From positions 2,809,368-2,873,367 of the forward strand of contig CM060489.1 of NCBI GenBank assembly GCA_030544225.1: DNA of 64,000 nucleotides, written 5' to 3'. The position numbers and the translations under genes are program-made. Position 1 is the stretch's first letter, and the number at the start of each line of letters is the position of its first letter. The DNA is from Skeletonema marinoi. Taxonomy: Eukaryota > Bacillariophyta > Thalassiosirophyceae > Thalassiosirales > Thalassiosiraceae. Below the pieces are notes generated by a model that saw only the letters and a list, made by a program, of their open reading frames with translations, had not been told where the DNA came from and ran no database searches. Positions 37,718-52,115 of this stretch are shown piece by piece.

Positions 37718-40700
37718 CGAGTCGTACCACTTTGGTTTAGCTGGTATACGGGAAGAAGGACAAGCTGGACGACGTGATGGCTGTCGAGTGATAAGGTTTA
37801 CCATTCTTGAATTGATGCTTGCGTGAGAGATGGCGACAGAGCCAAGCTCGAGAGTCGATTTGGATTATCCAGATCGAAGTTAGCAGCAGCAGATCCTTGG
37901 ATGAATGTCACAGTAAACAGCAATGTAACGTTACATGTCATGACGTCATCACTTGTCGACTGGAGAAATCAACAATGAAGAGACGCAATGAACACAACCT
38001 ATTTGAGCAAATCTACGGCAAGCGAGCAGAGTAATCTTCATACTGAGCAGATTGATCTACTATTTACTTGAGGAAATAGCTGGCGCTTTATGCACGTGTT
38101 TATTATGTTGTCTTCTGGCGCATAATGTGTTGGGATTGAAGGATCGTGTAGGATTGAGCATGCGCCCTCTTGGTGCTCGTTCCTCGCCCCTCTCGGACAT
38201 TGTTCTAGGGGGGGAAGGTTGTACTACCGGCTAATATATTCGCGGCTCGTACAGTTGGTGTTAAGCGCATGTCATTACACTTTTAGTGTCGAGTGTATCG
38301 GTGTGGGTCTTTCACGGACGTATATGAGGCGTTGGTATTGCGGTGGCGGTGATCCTTTCAATATACGGAAATAAGATGTTACAATGGAGTTACAACCAAA
38401 TGGGCGTAAAGCCCTCTCCGTATTGATCAGTGATAATAACACTAGTTGCTGGTCAGGTTGTGTGGGTGGAACAATCTAAAATCTGATCGTTGCACTCTTA
38501 CTGTTGTGTTGGTTCTCTCGAAGCGGAGAGATAGTGGAGTGGTGGAAGTTTCCATAGGTGATCACGTGGTTATTATGTTGTCTCCTGACACATAATATGT
38601 TGGGATCGAAGGAATTTGTAGGTTGGAGCATGCGCCCTCTTGGTGCTCGTCCCTCGTCCCTCTCGGGCATTGTTCTAGGGGAGGAAGGTTGTACTACGGC
38701 TAACATATTCGCGGCTCGTACAGTTAGTTGTTAAGGCGCATGTCATTACACTTTTAGTGTTGAGTTTATCTGTGTGGTCCTTGGACTGGCCTTTAGGAGG
38801 CGTTGGTATTGCGGTGGCGGTGATTTCTTCGATATACAAGTTGTTGGGGGAAATGAGCGGAGGGTGACAAGACAACATGACTCGGCACGCCCTGGTGCGT
38901 GCATGAAGTCCCCGATGATGCTGTGGAGAGTAGTTTAGCTGGCGATGATATCTCATGGAGCATGCAACATAGAGCTTGTCTGCAACACATGTTGTAATCA
39001 CGGGCGGTGGGTGGATGAGGTAGTCTTTTACACAACCTATTGTAGTGGATAGTTTCATGAAACCTGAATGGCTGTGCATCCTTGCGGTTCCATAGTCGTT
39101 ATTATGTGACGGAAAGGTTCTTTTCGATTATATCGTCGCCTTCCTTTGACGTGGAGTTGTTGTAGATTCACTAACTCTGGGTATGTCTTGAGGGGGGTTT
39201 TGAGGTTGGATGCCAGCTTATCGGTTGGTCGCTTCCCTTGGAAGTTTATTATCAGTGTTTTCCGTCGAAACTGCCTACTATCTTCATGCCGTGCCATCTT
39301 TCTCCGACAGTGCATTGGCTTCGCCCATTCTTTCTCAAGACTTCGACTTTGACATGTCTATTATGACCGCCTCGTTACGCCGCGAGAACCCAGCAATTTA
39401 GTTGCATGCACTCCGGCGGTGTTGCTTCATGATAGCTTCAACGCACAGTCTGTAGTTGAATTACGAGGATTTACCTTCGCCGCACTCCCTTCGGTTGTGC
39501 CGCTTGTCTTCGACTCTGACGCTTGCTATTCGTCTGATGCCTTTTATACCGCGAGAACCCAGCAATTTAGTTGCATGCACTCCGGCTCCGGTGGCGTTAC
39601 CTCAACAGCTCAACTTCATCAGTTGAACCTACGTTGTTGGAACCTGAAGTCGAATTGGATTGATGGCTTCGGCGTCATCAATGAAGAGAATGAGAAACTT
39701 TCCGGCCTCTGATAGACTTGACGATGTTGATCACCATGACGTGTATCGAATCACTAGATACGCCAAGCAATCAGCAGACTCGAGCAAGCCAGCTAAGTGT
39801 GGGGATAGCGATGGAGAGTCAGTTCTCAGTCGTTTTTCTAATGGTGGAAAAGTTTGATTGGCCTGTGGGGGCAGTCTAACGGTTGTTGGTGCTGATGGTG
39901 ATGTATGTTGACCTACACATACTATGCAGCTCAGTAGACACCAGCAAGCTATTTTGATTTGGAGACGGAGGAAGCGAGGGAGAGACGTTGCTACAAACCT
40001 ATCTTCAGTTGCTTTGGTGGTGGTAAAGGTTGATTTGCCTATGATGGAGACAGCGAAGGAGGTAAGAAAGACCTACCTTCAGTCGTGTGTGGTGGTGGTC
40101 GAGGTGGCCATGTGACACACCTTCATTCGCTTTCGATCGTGGAAAAGGGCTTGGCAAAGCGTGGCTTCAACGGAATTGTTGAGGCGGATCTTGACGTGTA
40201 CTGCACTCCTAATACTATGCAGTTCAGTGGACATCAGCAAGCCAGGTTGTTGGGGATGCGGCGAAGGAGGGCAGTCACGCGCCTTACTTCAGTCGTCGTT
40301 TCAGTGGTGGAAACGCATGCTTTGTTTGTCTACGGTGGCATCCATCAAAATTTGTGGGTGTTGCTTTTGACGTGTATTTATTACAAATACTATGCAGTTA
40401 AGTGGACTCAAGCAAGCGAGCCGGTTGATGGAATGACAGCGGCGGAAGGTGGATATAAATAACGCACCGCTGGTCGATGTCACGTTGGTGGCGATGCCCT
40501 CTGATGATACTACCACGTGAAGTGTTCAACGCTTTGCTGACTCTGGTTAGATTAGAGGGGGGTTTTGAGGTTGGATAAGAAATCATTCGATGATGATCCA
40601 GAGTCAGTTTCAATGAAAGCAGAAGGATTTCTCCTTCGGCTGGAAGGTATTTGATGATGGACGACAAGTGGTCGACTGAGAGGAGAATGAGGAATAGACA

Positions 40701-41782
40701 ACCTCAGATTGCAGCACTCCTGATGTCGAATAGAGTTGATGACCTTTAAGTCATCAAGGAAGAGAATGAGTAAAATGCCCAGCGAAGATGATCATTGAGC
40801 GATGGGGATGCAACGTGGGATAGTTGATAACATGACTTTCCTTTCAGTTGCTTTGGTGGAGGATAGATTGGCTTTGCCTACGGAGGCATCTTCAAGACTT
40901 GATGTTCCTTGCGTCCATCTGCATTTAAAACAAGAACACTATGCAGACCAGCGAGACTCAAGCAAGCCAAACTAAGCAATTCATTGCAACACGCGATGAA
41001 TGAGTGGGGATAGTTTGGGACGATGAAAAAGAGGTATACTCTTTGATTCAATCGAACTAGGAATCTGCACAAGCAGATGTTGTGGCTTACATGCCGCGAA
41101 TGTGGAGCTAATCCTATGTCCATGGAGGGTGCTTGCCAAGCGCCCGGAGAGAAGGGACATTACAACAATAGGAGAGAGCTGCCATGGTGCTCGGGACAGT
41201 TGAGTCTCGGTACGGAGGTGATGGGGGTTTTCGATTCTTTCTTTGACGAACGTGGTTTCTGCTCAAATCGTATTGCCGGGCGTCTTCCTGACTAAAATAC
41301 TGTTGGTCGACGTGAACGTGACGATTGGTCAGTTTGTCTACCCTAAACAAGCACTCATGTTCAGATGACTCCTACGAGCTAGGGACATGAGGGCTTGGGA
41401 CAAGCGATTTTTCTGAAGGTGAAACTGGTTCTGCGGTGTTTCTTTTATAAGACTGACTACCTGAAAACAAGTCCTCGTGTTCAGATGACTCCCATGAGCT
41501 AAGGACACGAGGGCAAACAGTAGTCAGTTTTGAGGAATATGCAAGACTACTCTTCTAGCGATGCTGTGGCTTTGCATCTACAAGGATAGAACGAGATTGG
41601 GTAGATATTCCCCCATTAAGAATTTGATCATACCGCTGGTTGAGCGGTTGGTCGCACACTGGGTTGTGACGACTAGGAGATGGGCTCCTAGTTTATATTT
41701 ATGTTCATTAAGTCTTAAATTGGAAGATTTCTTCTTTCTACCAGTCAGAACGGAGTTCAGCGCGGACGCACAATAGTCCTAC
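37718..41782 (-). mobile_element. L/R cassette element X2, inverted copy
   Basis: Reverse complement of 9460-13558, but 34 bp shorter, from a deletion at the junction of the middle and R (near 38090). It lies at the same satellite position as the left dimer, so it belongs to the inverted duplication and is not a separate insertion. Confidence 0.88.
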
Positions 41783-42841
41783 CGAGTCGTACCACTTTGG
41801 TTTAGCTGGTATACGGGAAGAAGGACAAGCTGGACGACGTGATGGCTGTCGAGTGATAAGGTTTACCATTCTTGAATTGATGCTTGCGTGAGAGATGGCG
41901 ACAGAGCCAAGCTCGAGAGTCGATTTGGATTATCCAGATCGAAGTTAGCAGCAGCAGATCCTTGGATGAATGTCACAGTAAACAGCAATGTAACGTTACA
42001 TGTCATGACGTCATCACTTGTCGACTGGAGAAATCAACAATGAAGAGACGCAATGAACACAACCTATTTGAGCAAATCTACGGCAAGCGAGCAGAGTAAT
42101 CTTCATACTGAGCAGATTGATCTACTATTTACTTGAGGAAATAGCTGGCGCTTTATTATTTTTCTCCCACCCACCCACCCCTTTTTATTGGAATGAGATT
42201 ATGCTTCAAATGAAGTTTAGTTTCGAGGCGAAGTTTTGATTCGAGGAGTTGTATTGGTATCTTTTTTTGGATTTCATGTGGGTATTTCTTGGTTCTCTTT
42301 GGTGCTGAACGTGGTTTCTGCTCAAATCGTATTGCCGGGCGTCTTCCTGACTAAAATACTGTTGGTCGACGTGAACGTGACGATTGGTCAGTTTGTCTAC
42401 CCTAAACAAGCACTCATGTTCAGATAACTCCTACGAGCTAGGGACATGAGGGCTTGGGACAAGCGATTTTTCTGAAGGTGAAACTGGTTCTGCGGTGTTT
42501 CTTTTATAAGACTGACTACCTGAAAACAAGTCCTCGTGTTCAGATGACTCCCATGAGCTAAGGACACGAGGGCAAACAGTAGTCAGTTTTGAGGAATATG
42601 CAAGACTACTCTTCTAGCGATGCTGTGGCTTTGCATCTACAAGGATAGAACGAGATTGGGTAGATATTCCCCCATTAAGAATTTGATCATACCGCTGGTT
42701 GAGCGGTTGGTCGCACACTGGGTTGTGACGACTAGGAGATGGGCTCCTAGTTTATATTTATGTTCATTAAGTCTTAAATTGGAAGATTTCTTCTTTCTAC
42801 CAGTCAGAACGGAGTTCAGCGCGGACGCACAATAGTCCTAC
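41783..42841 (-). mobile_element. L/R cassette element X1, inverted copy
   Basis: Reverse complement of 8401-9459, 1059 bp, with a rare base change in hairpin 2 (CAGATAACTC near 42424). The satellite resumes at 42842 with CGACTATAATGG, again with no target duplication. Confidence 0.9.
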
Positions 42842-45800
42842 CGACTATAATGGGCCATTAGCACGCTCTCAAAGCTATATTGCAGCCGCTTCATGCGATT
42901 ATCCGCAAAGATATGTGGGCTGTCGGCCATCATCTAGAGACTCATCAGGACAGCTACGAGGCTGAGGCTGTTGGATAGCCAATAAGGGCAACATCTCAAT
43001 TGAGCCGAATATATTGCCCTGCCCGCTATCCACACCGACTATAACGGGCCATTAGCACGCTCTCAAAGCTATATTGCAGCCGCTTCATGCGATTATCCGC
43101 AAAGATATGTGGGCTGTCGGCCATCATCTAGAGACTCATCAGGACAGCTACGAGGCTGAGGCTGTTGGATAGCCAATAAGGGCAACATTTCAATTGTGCC
43201 GAATATATTGCCCTGCCCGCTATCCACACCGACTATAATGGGCCATTAGCACGCTCTCAAAGCTATATTGCAGCCGCTTCATGCGATTATCCGCAAAGAT
43301 ATGTGGGCTGTTCGGCCATCATCTAGAGACTCATCAGGACAGCTACGAGACTAAGGCTGTTGGATAGCCAATAAGGGCAACATCTCAATTGAGCCGAATA
43401 TATTGCCCTGCCCGCTATCCACACCGACTATAATGGGCCATTAGCACGCTCTCAAAGCTATATTGCAGCCGCTTCATGCGATTATCCGCAAAGATATGTG
43501 GGCTGTCGGCCATCATCTAGAGACTCATCAGGACAGCTACGAGGCTGAGGCTGTTGGATAGCCAATAAGGGCAACATCTCAATTGAGCCGAATATATTGC
43601 CCTGCCCGCTATCCACACCGACTATAATGGGCCATTAGCACGCTCTCAAAGCTATATTGCAGCCGCTTCATGCGATTATCCGCAAAGATATGTGGGCTGT
43701 CGGCCATCATCTAGAGACTCATCAGGACAGCTACGAGGCTGAGGCTGTTGGATAGCCAATTAGGGCAACATCTCAATTGAGCCGAATATATTGCCCTGCC
43801 CGCTATCCACACCGACTATAATGGGCCATTAGCACGCTCTCAAAGCTATATTTATATTGCAGCCGCTTCATGCGATTATCCGCAAAGATATGTGGGCTGT
43901 CGGCCATCATCTAGAGACTCATCAGGACAGCTACGAGGCTGAGGCTGTTGGATAGCCAATAAGGGCAACATCTCAATTGAGCCGAATATATTGTCCTGCC
44001 CGCTATCCACACCGACTATAATGGGCCATTAGCACGCTCTCAAAGCTATATTGCAGCCGCTTCATGCGATTATCCGCAAAGATATGTGGGCTGTCGGCCA
44101 TCATCTAGAGACTCATCAGGACAGCTACGAGGCTGAGGCTGTTGGATAGCCAATTAGGGCAACATCTCAATTGAGCCGAATATATTGCCCTGCCCGCTAT
44201 CCACACCGACTATAATGGGCCATTAGCACGCTCTCAAAGCTATATTTATATTGCAGCCGCTTCATGCGATTATCCGCAAAGATATGTGGGCTGTCGGCCA
44301 TCATCTAGAGACTCATCAGGACAGCTACGAGGCTGAGGCTGTTGGATAGCCAATAAGGGCAACATCTCAATTGAGCCGAATATATTGCCCTGCCCGCTAT
44401 CCACACCGACTATAATGGGCCATTAGCACGCTCTCAAAGCTATATTGCAGCCGCTTCATGCGATTATCCGCAAAGATATGTGGGCTGTCGGCCATCATCT
44501 AGAGACTCATCAGGACAGCTACGAGGCTGAGGCTGTTGGATAGCCAATAAGGGCAACATTTCAATTGTGCCGAATATATTGCCCTGCCCGCTATCCACAC
44601 CGACTATAATGGGCCATTAGCACGCTCTCAAAGCTATATTGCAGCCGCTTCATGCGATTATCCGCAAAGATATGTGGGCTGTCGGCCATCATCTAGAGAC
44701 TCATCAGGACAGCTACGAGGCTGAGGCTGTTGGATAGCCAATAAGGGCAACATCTCAATTGAGCCGAATATATTGCCCTGCCCGCTATCCACACCGACTA
44801 TAATGGGCCATTAGCACGCTCTCAAAGCTATATTGCAGCCGCTTCATGCGATTATCCGCAAAGATATGTGGGCTGTCGGCCATCATCTAGAGACTCATCA
44901 GGACAGCTACGAGGCTGAGGCTGTTGGATAGCCAATAAGGGCAACATCTCAATTGAGCCGAATATATTGCCCTGCCCGCTATCCACACCGACTATAATGG
45001 GCCATTAGCACGCTCTCAAAGCTATATTGCAGCCGCTTCATGCGATTATCCGCAAAGATATGTGGGCTGTCGGCCATCATCTAGAGACTCATCAGGACAG
45101 CTACGAGGCTGAGGCTGTTGGATAGCCAATAAGGGCAACATCTCAATTGTGCCGAATATATTGCCCTGCCCGCTATCCACACCGACTATAATGGGCCATT
45201 AGCACGCTCTCAAAGCTATATTGCAGCCGCTTCATGCGATTATCCGCAAAGATATGTGGGCTGTCGGCCATCATCTAGAGACTCATCAGGACAGCTACGA
45301 GGCTGAGGCTGTTGGATAGCCAATAAGGGCAACATCTCAATTGAGCCGAATATATTGCCCTGCCCGCTATCCACACCGACTATAATGGGCCATTAGCACG
45401 CTCTCAAAGCTATATTGCAGCCGCTTCATGCGATTATCCGCAAAGATATGTGGGCTGTCGGCCATCATCTAGAGACTCATCAGGACAGCTACGAGGCTGA
45501 GGCTGTTGGATAGCCAATAAGGGCAACATTTCAATTGTGCCGAATATATTGCCCTGCCCGCTATCCACACCGACTATAATGGGCCATTAGCACGCTCTCA
45601 AAGCTATATTGCAGCCGCTTCATGCGATTATCCGCAAAGATATGTGGGCTATCGGCCATCATCTAGAGACTCATCAGGACAGCTACGAGGCTGAGGCTGT
45701 TGGATAGCCAATAAGGGCAACATCTCAATTGAGCCGAATATATTGCCCTGCCCGCTATCCACACCGACTATAATGGGCCATTAGCACGCTCTCAAAGCTA

Positions 45801-48800
45801 TATTGCAGCCGCTTCATGCGATTATCCGCAAAGATATGTGGGCTGTCGGCCATCATCTAGAGACTCATCAGGACAGCTACGAGGCTGAGGCTGTTGGATA
45901 GCCAATAAGGGCAACATTTCAATTGTGCCGAATATATTGCCCTGCCCGCTATCCACACCGACTATAATGGGCCATTAGCACGCTCTCAAAGCTATATTGC
46001 AGCCGCTTCATGCGATTATCCGCAAAGATATGTGGGCTATCGGCCATCATCTAGAGACTCATCAGGACAGCTACGAGGCTGAGGCTGTTGGATAGCCAAT
46101 AAGGGCAACATCTCAATTGAGCCGAATATATTGCCCTGCCCGCTATCCACACCGACTATAATGGGCCATTAGCACGCTCTCAAAGCTATATTGCAGCCGC
46201 TTCATGCGATTATCCGCAAAGATATGTGGGCTGTCGGCCATCATCTAGAGACTCATCAGGACAGCTACGAGGCTGAGGCTGTTGGATAGCCAATAAGGGC
46301 AACATCTCAATTGAGCCGAATATATTGCCCTGCCCGCTATCCACACCGACTATAATGGGCCATTAGCACGCTCTCAAAGCTATATTGCAGCCGCTTCATG
46401 CGATTATCCGCAAAGATATGTGGGCTGTCGGCCATCATCTAGAGACTCATCAGGACAGCTACGAGGCTGAGGCTGTTGGATAGCCAATAAGGGCAACATT
46501 TCAATTGTGCCGAATATATTGCCCTGCCCGCTATCCACACCGACTATAATGGGCCATTAGCACGCTCTCAAAGCTATATTGCAGCCGCTTCATGCGATTA
46601 TCCGCAAAGATATGTGGGCTATCGGCCATCATCTAGAGACTCATCAGGACAGCTACGAGGCTGAGGCTGTTGGATAGCCAATAAGGGCAACATCTCAATT
46701 GTGCCGAATATATTGCCCTGCCCGCTATCCACACCGACTATAATGGGCCATTAGCACGCTCTCAAAGCTATATTGCAGCCGCTTCATGCGATTATCCGCA
46801 AAGATATGTGGGCTGTCGGCCATCATCTAGAGACTCATCAGGACAGCTACGAGGCTGAGGCTGTTGGATAGCCAATAAGGGCAACATCTCAATTGAGCCG
46901 AATATATTGCCCTGCCCGCTATCCACACCGACTATAATGGGCCATTAGCACGCTCTCAAAGCTATATTGCAGCCGCTTCATGCGATTATCCGCAAAGATA
47001 TGTGGGCTGTCGGCCATCATCTAGAGACTCATCAGGACAGCTACGAGGCTGAGGCTGTTGGATAGCCAATAAGGGCAACATCTCAATTGAGCCGAATATA
47101 TTGCCCTGCCCGCTATCCACACCGACTATAATGGGCCATTAGCACGCTCTCAAAGCTATATTGCAGCCGCTTCATGCGATTATCCGCAAAGATATGTGGG
47201 CTGTCGGCCATCATCTAGAGACTCATCAGGACAGCTACGAGGCTGAGGCTGTTGGATAGCCAATAAGGGCAACATCTCAATTGAGCCGAATATATTGCCC
47301 TGCCCGCTATCCACACCGACTATAATGGGCCATTAGCACGCTCTCAAAGCTATATTGCAGCCGCTTCATGCGATTATCCGCAAAGATATGTGGGCTGTCG
47401 GCCATCATCTAGAGACTCATCAGGACAGCTACGAGGCTGAGGCTGTTGGATAGCCAATAAGGGCAACATTTCAATTGTGCCGAATATATTGCCCTGCCCG
47501 CTATCCACACCGACTATAATGGGCCATTAGCACGCTCTCAAAGCTATATTGCAGCCGCTTCATGCGATTATCCGCAAAGATATGTGGGCTATCGGCCATC
47601 ATCTAGAGACTCATCAGGACAGCTACGAGGCTGAGGCTGTTGGATAGCCAATAAGGGCAACATCTCAATTGAGCCGAATATATTGCCCTGCCCGCTATCC
47701 ACACCGACTATAATGGGCCATTAGCACGCTCTCAAAGCTATATTGCAGCCGCTTCATGCGATTATCCGCAAAGATATGTGGGCTGTCGGCCATCATCTAG
47801 AGACTCATCAGGACAGCTACGAGGCTGAGGCTGTTGGATAGCCAATAAGGGCAACATCTCAATTGAGCCGAATATATTGCCCTGCCCGCTATCCACACCG
47901 ACTATAATGGGCCATTAGCACGCTCTCAAAGCTATATTGCAGCCGCTTCATGCGATTATCCGCAAAGATATGTGGGCTGTCGGCCATCATCTAGAGACTC
48001 ATCAGGACAGCTACGAGGCTGAGGCTGTTGGATAGCCAATAAGGGCAACATCTCAATTGTGCCGAATATATTGCCCTGCCCGCTATCCACACCGACTATA
48101 ATGGGCCATTAGCACGCTCTCAAAGCTATATTGCAGCCGCTTCATGCGATTATCCGCAAAGATATGTGGGCTATCGGCCATCATCTAGAGACTCATCAGG
48201 ACAGCTACGAGGCTGAGGCTGTTGGATAGCCAATAAGGGCAACATCTCAATTGAGCCGAATATATTGCCCTGCCCGCTATCCACACCGACTATAATGGGC
48301 CATTAGCACGCTCTCAAAGCTATATTGCAGCCGCTTCATGCGATTATCCGCAAAGATATGTGGGCTGTCGGCCATCATCTAGAGACTCATCAGGACAGCT
48401 ACGAGGCTGAGGCTGTTGGATAGCCAATAAGGGCAACATTTCAATTGTGCCGAATATATTGCCCTGCCCGCTATCCACACCGACTATAATGGGCCATTAG
48501 CACGCTCTCAAAGCTATATTGCAGCCGCTTCATGCGATTATCCGCAAAGATATGTGGGCTGTCGGCCATCATCTAGAGACTCATCAGGACAGCTACGAGG
48601 CTGAGGCTGTTGGATAGCCAATAAGGGCAACATCTCAATTGAGCCGAATATATTGCCCTGCCCGCTATCCACACCGACTATAATGGGCCATTAGCACGCT
48701 CTCAAAGCTATATTGCAGCCGCTTCATGCGATTATCCGCAAAGATATGTGGGCTGTCGGCCATCATCTAGAGACTCATCAGGACAGCTACGAGGCTGAGG

Positions 48801-49239
48801 CTGTTGGATAGCCAATAAGGGCAACATCTAAATTGAGCCGAATATATTGCCCTGCCCGCTATCCACACCGACTATAATGGGCCATTAGCACGCTCTCAAA
48901 GCTATATTGCAGCCGCTTCATGCGATTATCCGCAAAGATATGTGGGCTGTCGGCCATCATCTAGACTCATCAGGACAGCTACGAGGCTGAGGCTGTTGGA
49001 TAGCCAATAAGGGCAACATCTCAATTGAGCCGAATATATTGCCCTGCCCGCTATCCACACCGACTATAATGGGCCATTAGCACGCTCTCAAAGCTATATT
49101 GCAGCCGCTTCATGCGATTATCCGCAAAGATATGTGGGCTGTCGGCCACATCTAGAGACTCATCAGGACAGCTACGAGGCTGAGGCTGTTGGATAGCCAA
49201 TAAGGGCAACATCTCAATTGAGCCGAATATATTGCCCTG
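42842..49239 (-). repeat. 194-bp satellite array, about 33 units, reverse orientation
   Basis: 6.4 kb, the counterpart of the 3.1-kb left array. Variants cycle: units with CACAATTGAA, with CACAATTGAG and with CCGATAGCC recur in ordered groups. Two units (near 43850 and 44245) have an extra TTATAT step next to an AATTAGGGC variant, spaced about 395 bp (two units) apart. Near 49145 the GGCCACATC unit carries a one-base loss. Confidence 0.97.
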
Positions 49240-49901
49240 GGTGATTGCTGTGACAATACCGCTCTCTCTAGACAAAGATATATGCTCTCTGGGTACCGCA
49301 TCCCTTCTCGCTTGTGCGAAGTTGAGTGACCCAAACCTATGCTACATGAAAGTCTCAGTTGTGCTGCCATAAATTGGAGGCGTTTGGTACCATGGAAAGG
49401 GCGTGCCGACAGAGAATCCAGCTTACTCAGTTGGTGGCTGACCTCAATGCTCTGCATAAGTTGCGGTCAAGTAGCAGTTAGAGTTAGTGGTAGTGGAAAT
49501 GGAAAGATACATAACTACCAAGTTAGAGGGCGTTCCTACACTTAGCCTTAGAGTAGGACACTGATTAAAAGTATTGATTTTGAGACTGTCTTCGCGAGAA
49601 GCATTATTCAAAATAGCTGTCATCTTTGTGGAGAGAAATACTGCAATTTCATGCGCGTACACATTAGTGAGCTGCTAAGACAACTATTGCCCAAGCAATG
49701 CAAGAGATCGCATGCGCATGGGCGGCGAAATTATCTATGCTATTTAGTCTCGTCACTTCATGCTCTGACCAAGAAAATAACACCATAAATAACCAACATG
49801 TTTTAGCTACCACTAGACTATTATTTTATCGATATGCAGTTAAACATTATCAGCGTTGCTAAAGGATTGTATGGATAATGTACGTCCATCAACTTGATTG
49901 G
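49240..49901. other. Intergenic region, mirror of 4652-5313
   Basis: No gene or RNA seen. Near-identical to its partner; one difference is TGCTACATG here against TGCAGCATA-type sequence on the left near 5205. Confidence 0.45.
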
Positions 49902-52115
49902 TCAAGAATCACATATCAATCCTCGACCTGAGACTAGTGCATCATGTGCATCTAACAACAGCTTGAGGCTGTTGCGTTGCTCGTTACCCTGGATGAATAT
50001 TGTTCTTTCTCCCGTGTCTTCGCCTTCGCTGACCTTCTTCTTGATGATTTCATCGAATTTCTTTCTGTGCTTTTCCGGCATAGTATCTTGGCATTCCGAA
50101 AAGAAATTGGGTGTAATGAAAGTGCTCCATTTCCCGATCAGCGTCGCAGGAAGGCGGAGGAGAGAGCGTGCGAAGCCAAACTCAGCAAAGAAACCAGGCG
50201 GAAGGCTCTGCTGAATGGGTCTCCTAAGAAAATGGTTGGCGAAAGAGCGAATTGCCCTCAACCTTCTATCACTATGGATTCTTTCGGTGCCACTCCAAAA
50301 CACGTCTGCAGATTCATCTACCTCCCCCGTGATGGTTAGACACTCGGATTTTCTGAACAGGGAAATGATTTGCTTCTTTCTGGGGTCATTTGCCTTTGCA
50401 TCCGCGCTGGCAGTGGGGCCAACCGACACGATCTTGTTCAAGCTAACAAATACGGTGCAAGCAAGCCTCCAGCCTTCTTCCACAAGATCTTCTTTTTCCA
50501 AGGCAGGTGACACGTGCTTCACTAGAAAATCAATTGCCTTCATCTCTTCATCAAATGTGTCCCCTGGGTTGGCCCTCCGTGCAAACTCTTTTGCGCCATC
50601 AATGAGGTTAGAAGCCTTTGAAAGGTGTTGAAAGGTCCCACGAATAGAAATTCTGGAGAGCAAGTCAGCAACAAGAAAAGAATTCAGCACATGCGTCAAC
50701 AAATTGTTCGTCTGGCTCCCCATCGCAATGTGCCTTTTGACGTTACTGTCCTTCACCGCATCGATGATGAAGCTTCTTCTTACGTCTTCATCAGCTACTT
50801 CGTTGTTGATAACATCTCTGCTTACACCAGTAGTATCCTCGTCTTCATGTCTTGAGCGGTAGATAGTTTCCTTGATCTCATCATCATTGTCGCCGCGTTC
50901 TGCACGATAAATGGCTTCTTTGATTGCAAACACCCTGTCGGCAACACCCTTGGATTGATCTTGATCGGCCTCTGCTACGGTGTTCTTTTCGCAATACGAA
51001 AGGATTGATCCAACTCCAGAGCTCAACTCTACCACCGATTCCATGATCGTAGCCTCTTTTGTGGCTTCTGCTCTGATGAAAGCCCCATATACTTTGTTGA
51101 GCGTCGGTAGCAGGCTCAACACAGAAAAGAAGTGTAATGCCACGTGTTGTAGATTCTGATACAAATGTTCGTGTTTCTTGAAGGACAAGTCGACAAGGAC
51201 CTGCATTAGACGAAGGATCGGTACATTGGTTGCGGCGACAAGCTTGTCCTCGGAGGAGTTGTCAAGAACATGAATGAGATTAACGAATGCATCGGTGTCG
51301 ACTTTCAAATGTTCGTCAGTATTGATCACTTCAGCAGCAGCAGTTGTGACGTTCCCTCCTCTAGGCAGGGAGTCTTCAGATGTTCCGGATACAACCGATT
51401 CAGCATGAGCAATATCTTCTGATTTGTCATCCGCGGATGTTTTATCCTCTTTATTCTCAACCACTTCCAATCTCGAAGACTCCTCCGTGTCTGTCCTCGA
51501 ACAGTCCAACGCAGACTCTCCTCTCCCGTCAAGATTCGGTGCCGGAAATGCCGATGCTACTCCCAACCTCAAACTGCCGATCAACTTCGTCAACCCCATT
51601 CTACCCGATTTCTTGTCCTCTACAGGATTGTCTGGCGCCTTCTGGTCACTGAATACTGCCTCGTCTGCACTGTAATTCGCCGCTCTCGTCCTTTCGGCTA
51701 ACTCCAATGCGATCGAAGGAGACTCTTCTTGTTCTTTGCTCGGCGTCAGCTCTGATGACGAGGAAATAGGATCGTCGTGTATCGACCTTTCACATGCCCA
51801 GTCAGAATATATTTCCTCTGCATCTGCTGCTGAGAGGTCAGCAATAGGAGGTATTGGAATAATCTCTTTATTCAACACAGAAAGGTTCTTTGAAACAAAA
51901 TTGCATGTGCTGCCACTCTTCATCGATATCTCATGAAAATGCTCCGCCATTTCATGAGCTAAACGTTCATTTTCCGAATCAGGTTGAAGTGTCAATCTCT
52001 GTCGCAATTCTTCATATTTCTTGACGAATCTGTCGTGATGTTTCTCCCTGTAGCTATTGTATGAATGCAGGCAATGTAAACAATCCACCTTTGTTTGAAT
52101 CTCTTGATTGCCCAT
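49902..52115 (-). CDS. Large uncharacterised helical protein, 737 aa, right-arm copy
   Basis: Inverted twin of 2438-4651, full length and open. The only amino-acid difference seen is Gly in place of Glu in RRANP(E/G)DTF. It diverges from the 209-aa gene. Its first 85 residues are shared with the gene at 54918, 2.8 kb away, which makes the pair useful for dating the duplication. Function unknown. Confidence 0.8.
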   Translation of the reverse strand: MGNQEIQTKVDCLHCLHSYNSYREKHHDRFVKKYEELRQRLTLQPDSENERLAHEMAEHFHEISMKSGSTCNFVSKNLSVLNKEIIPIPPIADLSAADAEEIYSDWACERSIHDDPISSSSELTPSKEQEESPSIALELAERTRAANYSADEAVFSDQKAPDNPVEDKKSGRMGLTKLIGSLRLGVASAFPAPNLDGRGESALDCSRTDTEESSRLEVVENKEDKTSADDKSEDIAHAESVVSGTSEDSLPRGGNVTTAAAEVINTDEHLKVDTDAFVNLIHVLDNSSEDKLVAATNVPILRLMQVLVDLSFKKHEHLYQNLQHVALHFFSVLSLLPTLNKVYGAFIRAEATKEATIMESVVELSSGVGSILSYCEKNTVAEADQDQSKGVADRVFAIKEAIYRAERGDNDDEIKETIYRSRHEDEDTTGVSRDVINNEVADEDVRRSFIIDAVKDSNVKRHIAMGSQTNNLLTHVLNSFLVADLLSRISIRGTFQHLSKASNLIDGAKEFARRANPGDTFDEEMKAIDFLVKHVSPALEKEDLVEEGWRLACTVFVSLNKIVSVGPTASADAKANDPRKKQIISLFRKSECLTITGEVDESADVFWSGTERIHSDRRLRAIRSFANHFLRRPIQQSLPPGFFAEFGFARSLLRLPATLIGKWSTFITPNFFSECQDTMPEKHRKKFDEIIKKKVSEGEDTGERTIFIQGNEQRNSLKLLLDAHDALVSGRGLICDS

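Noticed and set aside
42842-49239. CRISPR array
   Set aside because: Units are contiguous satellite with no unique spacers; the genome is eukaryotic.
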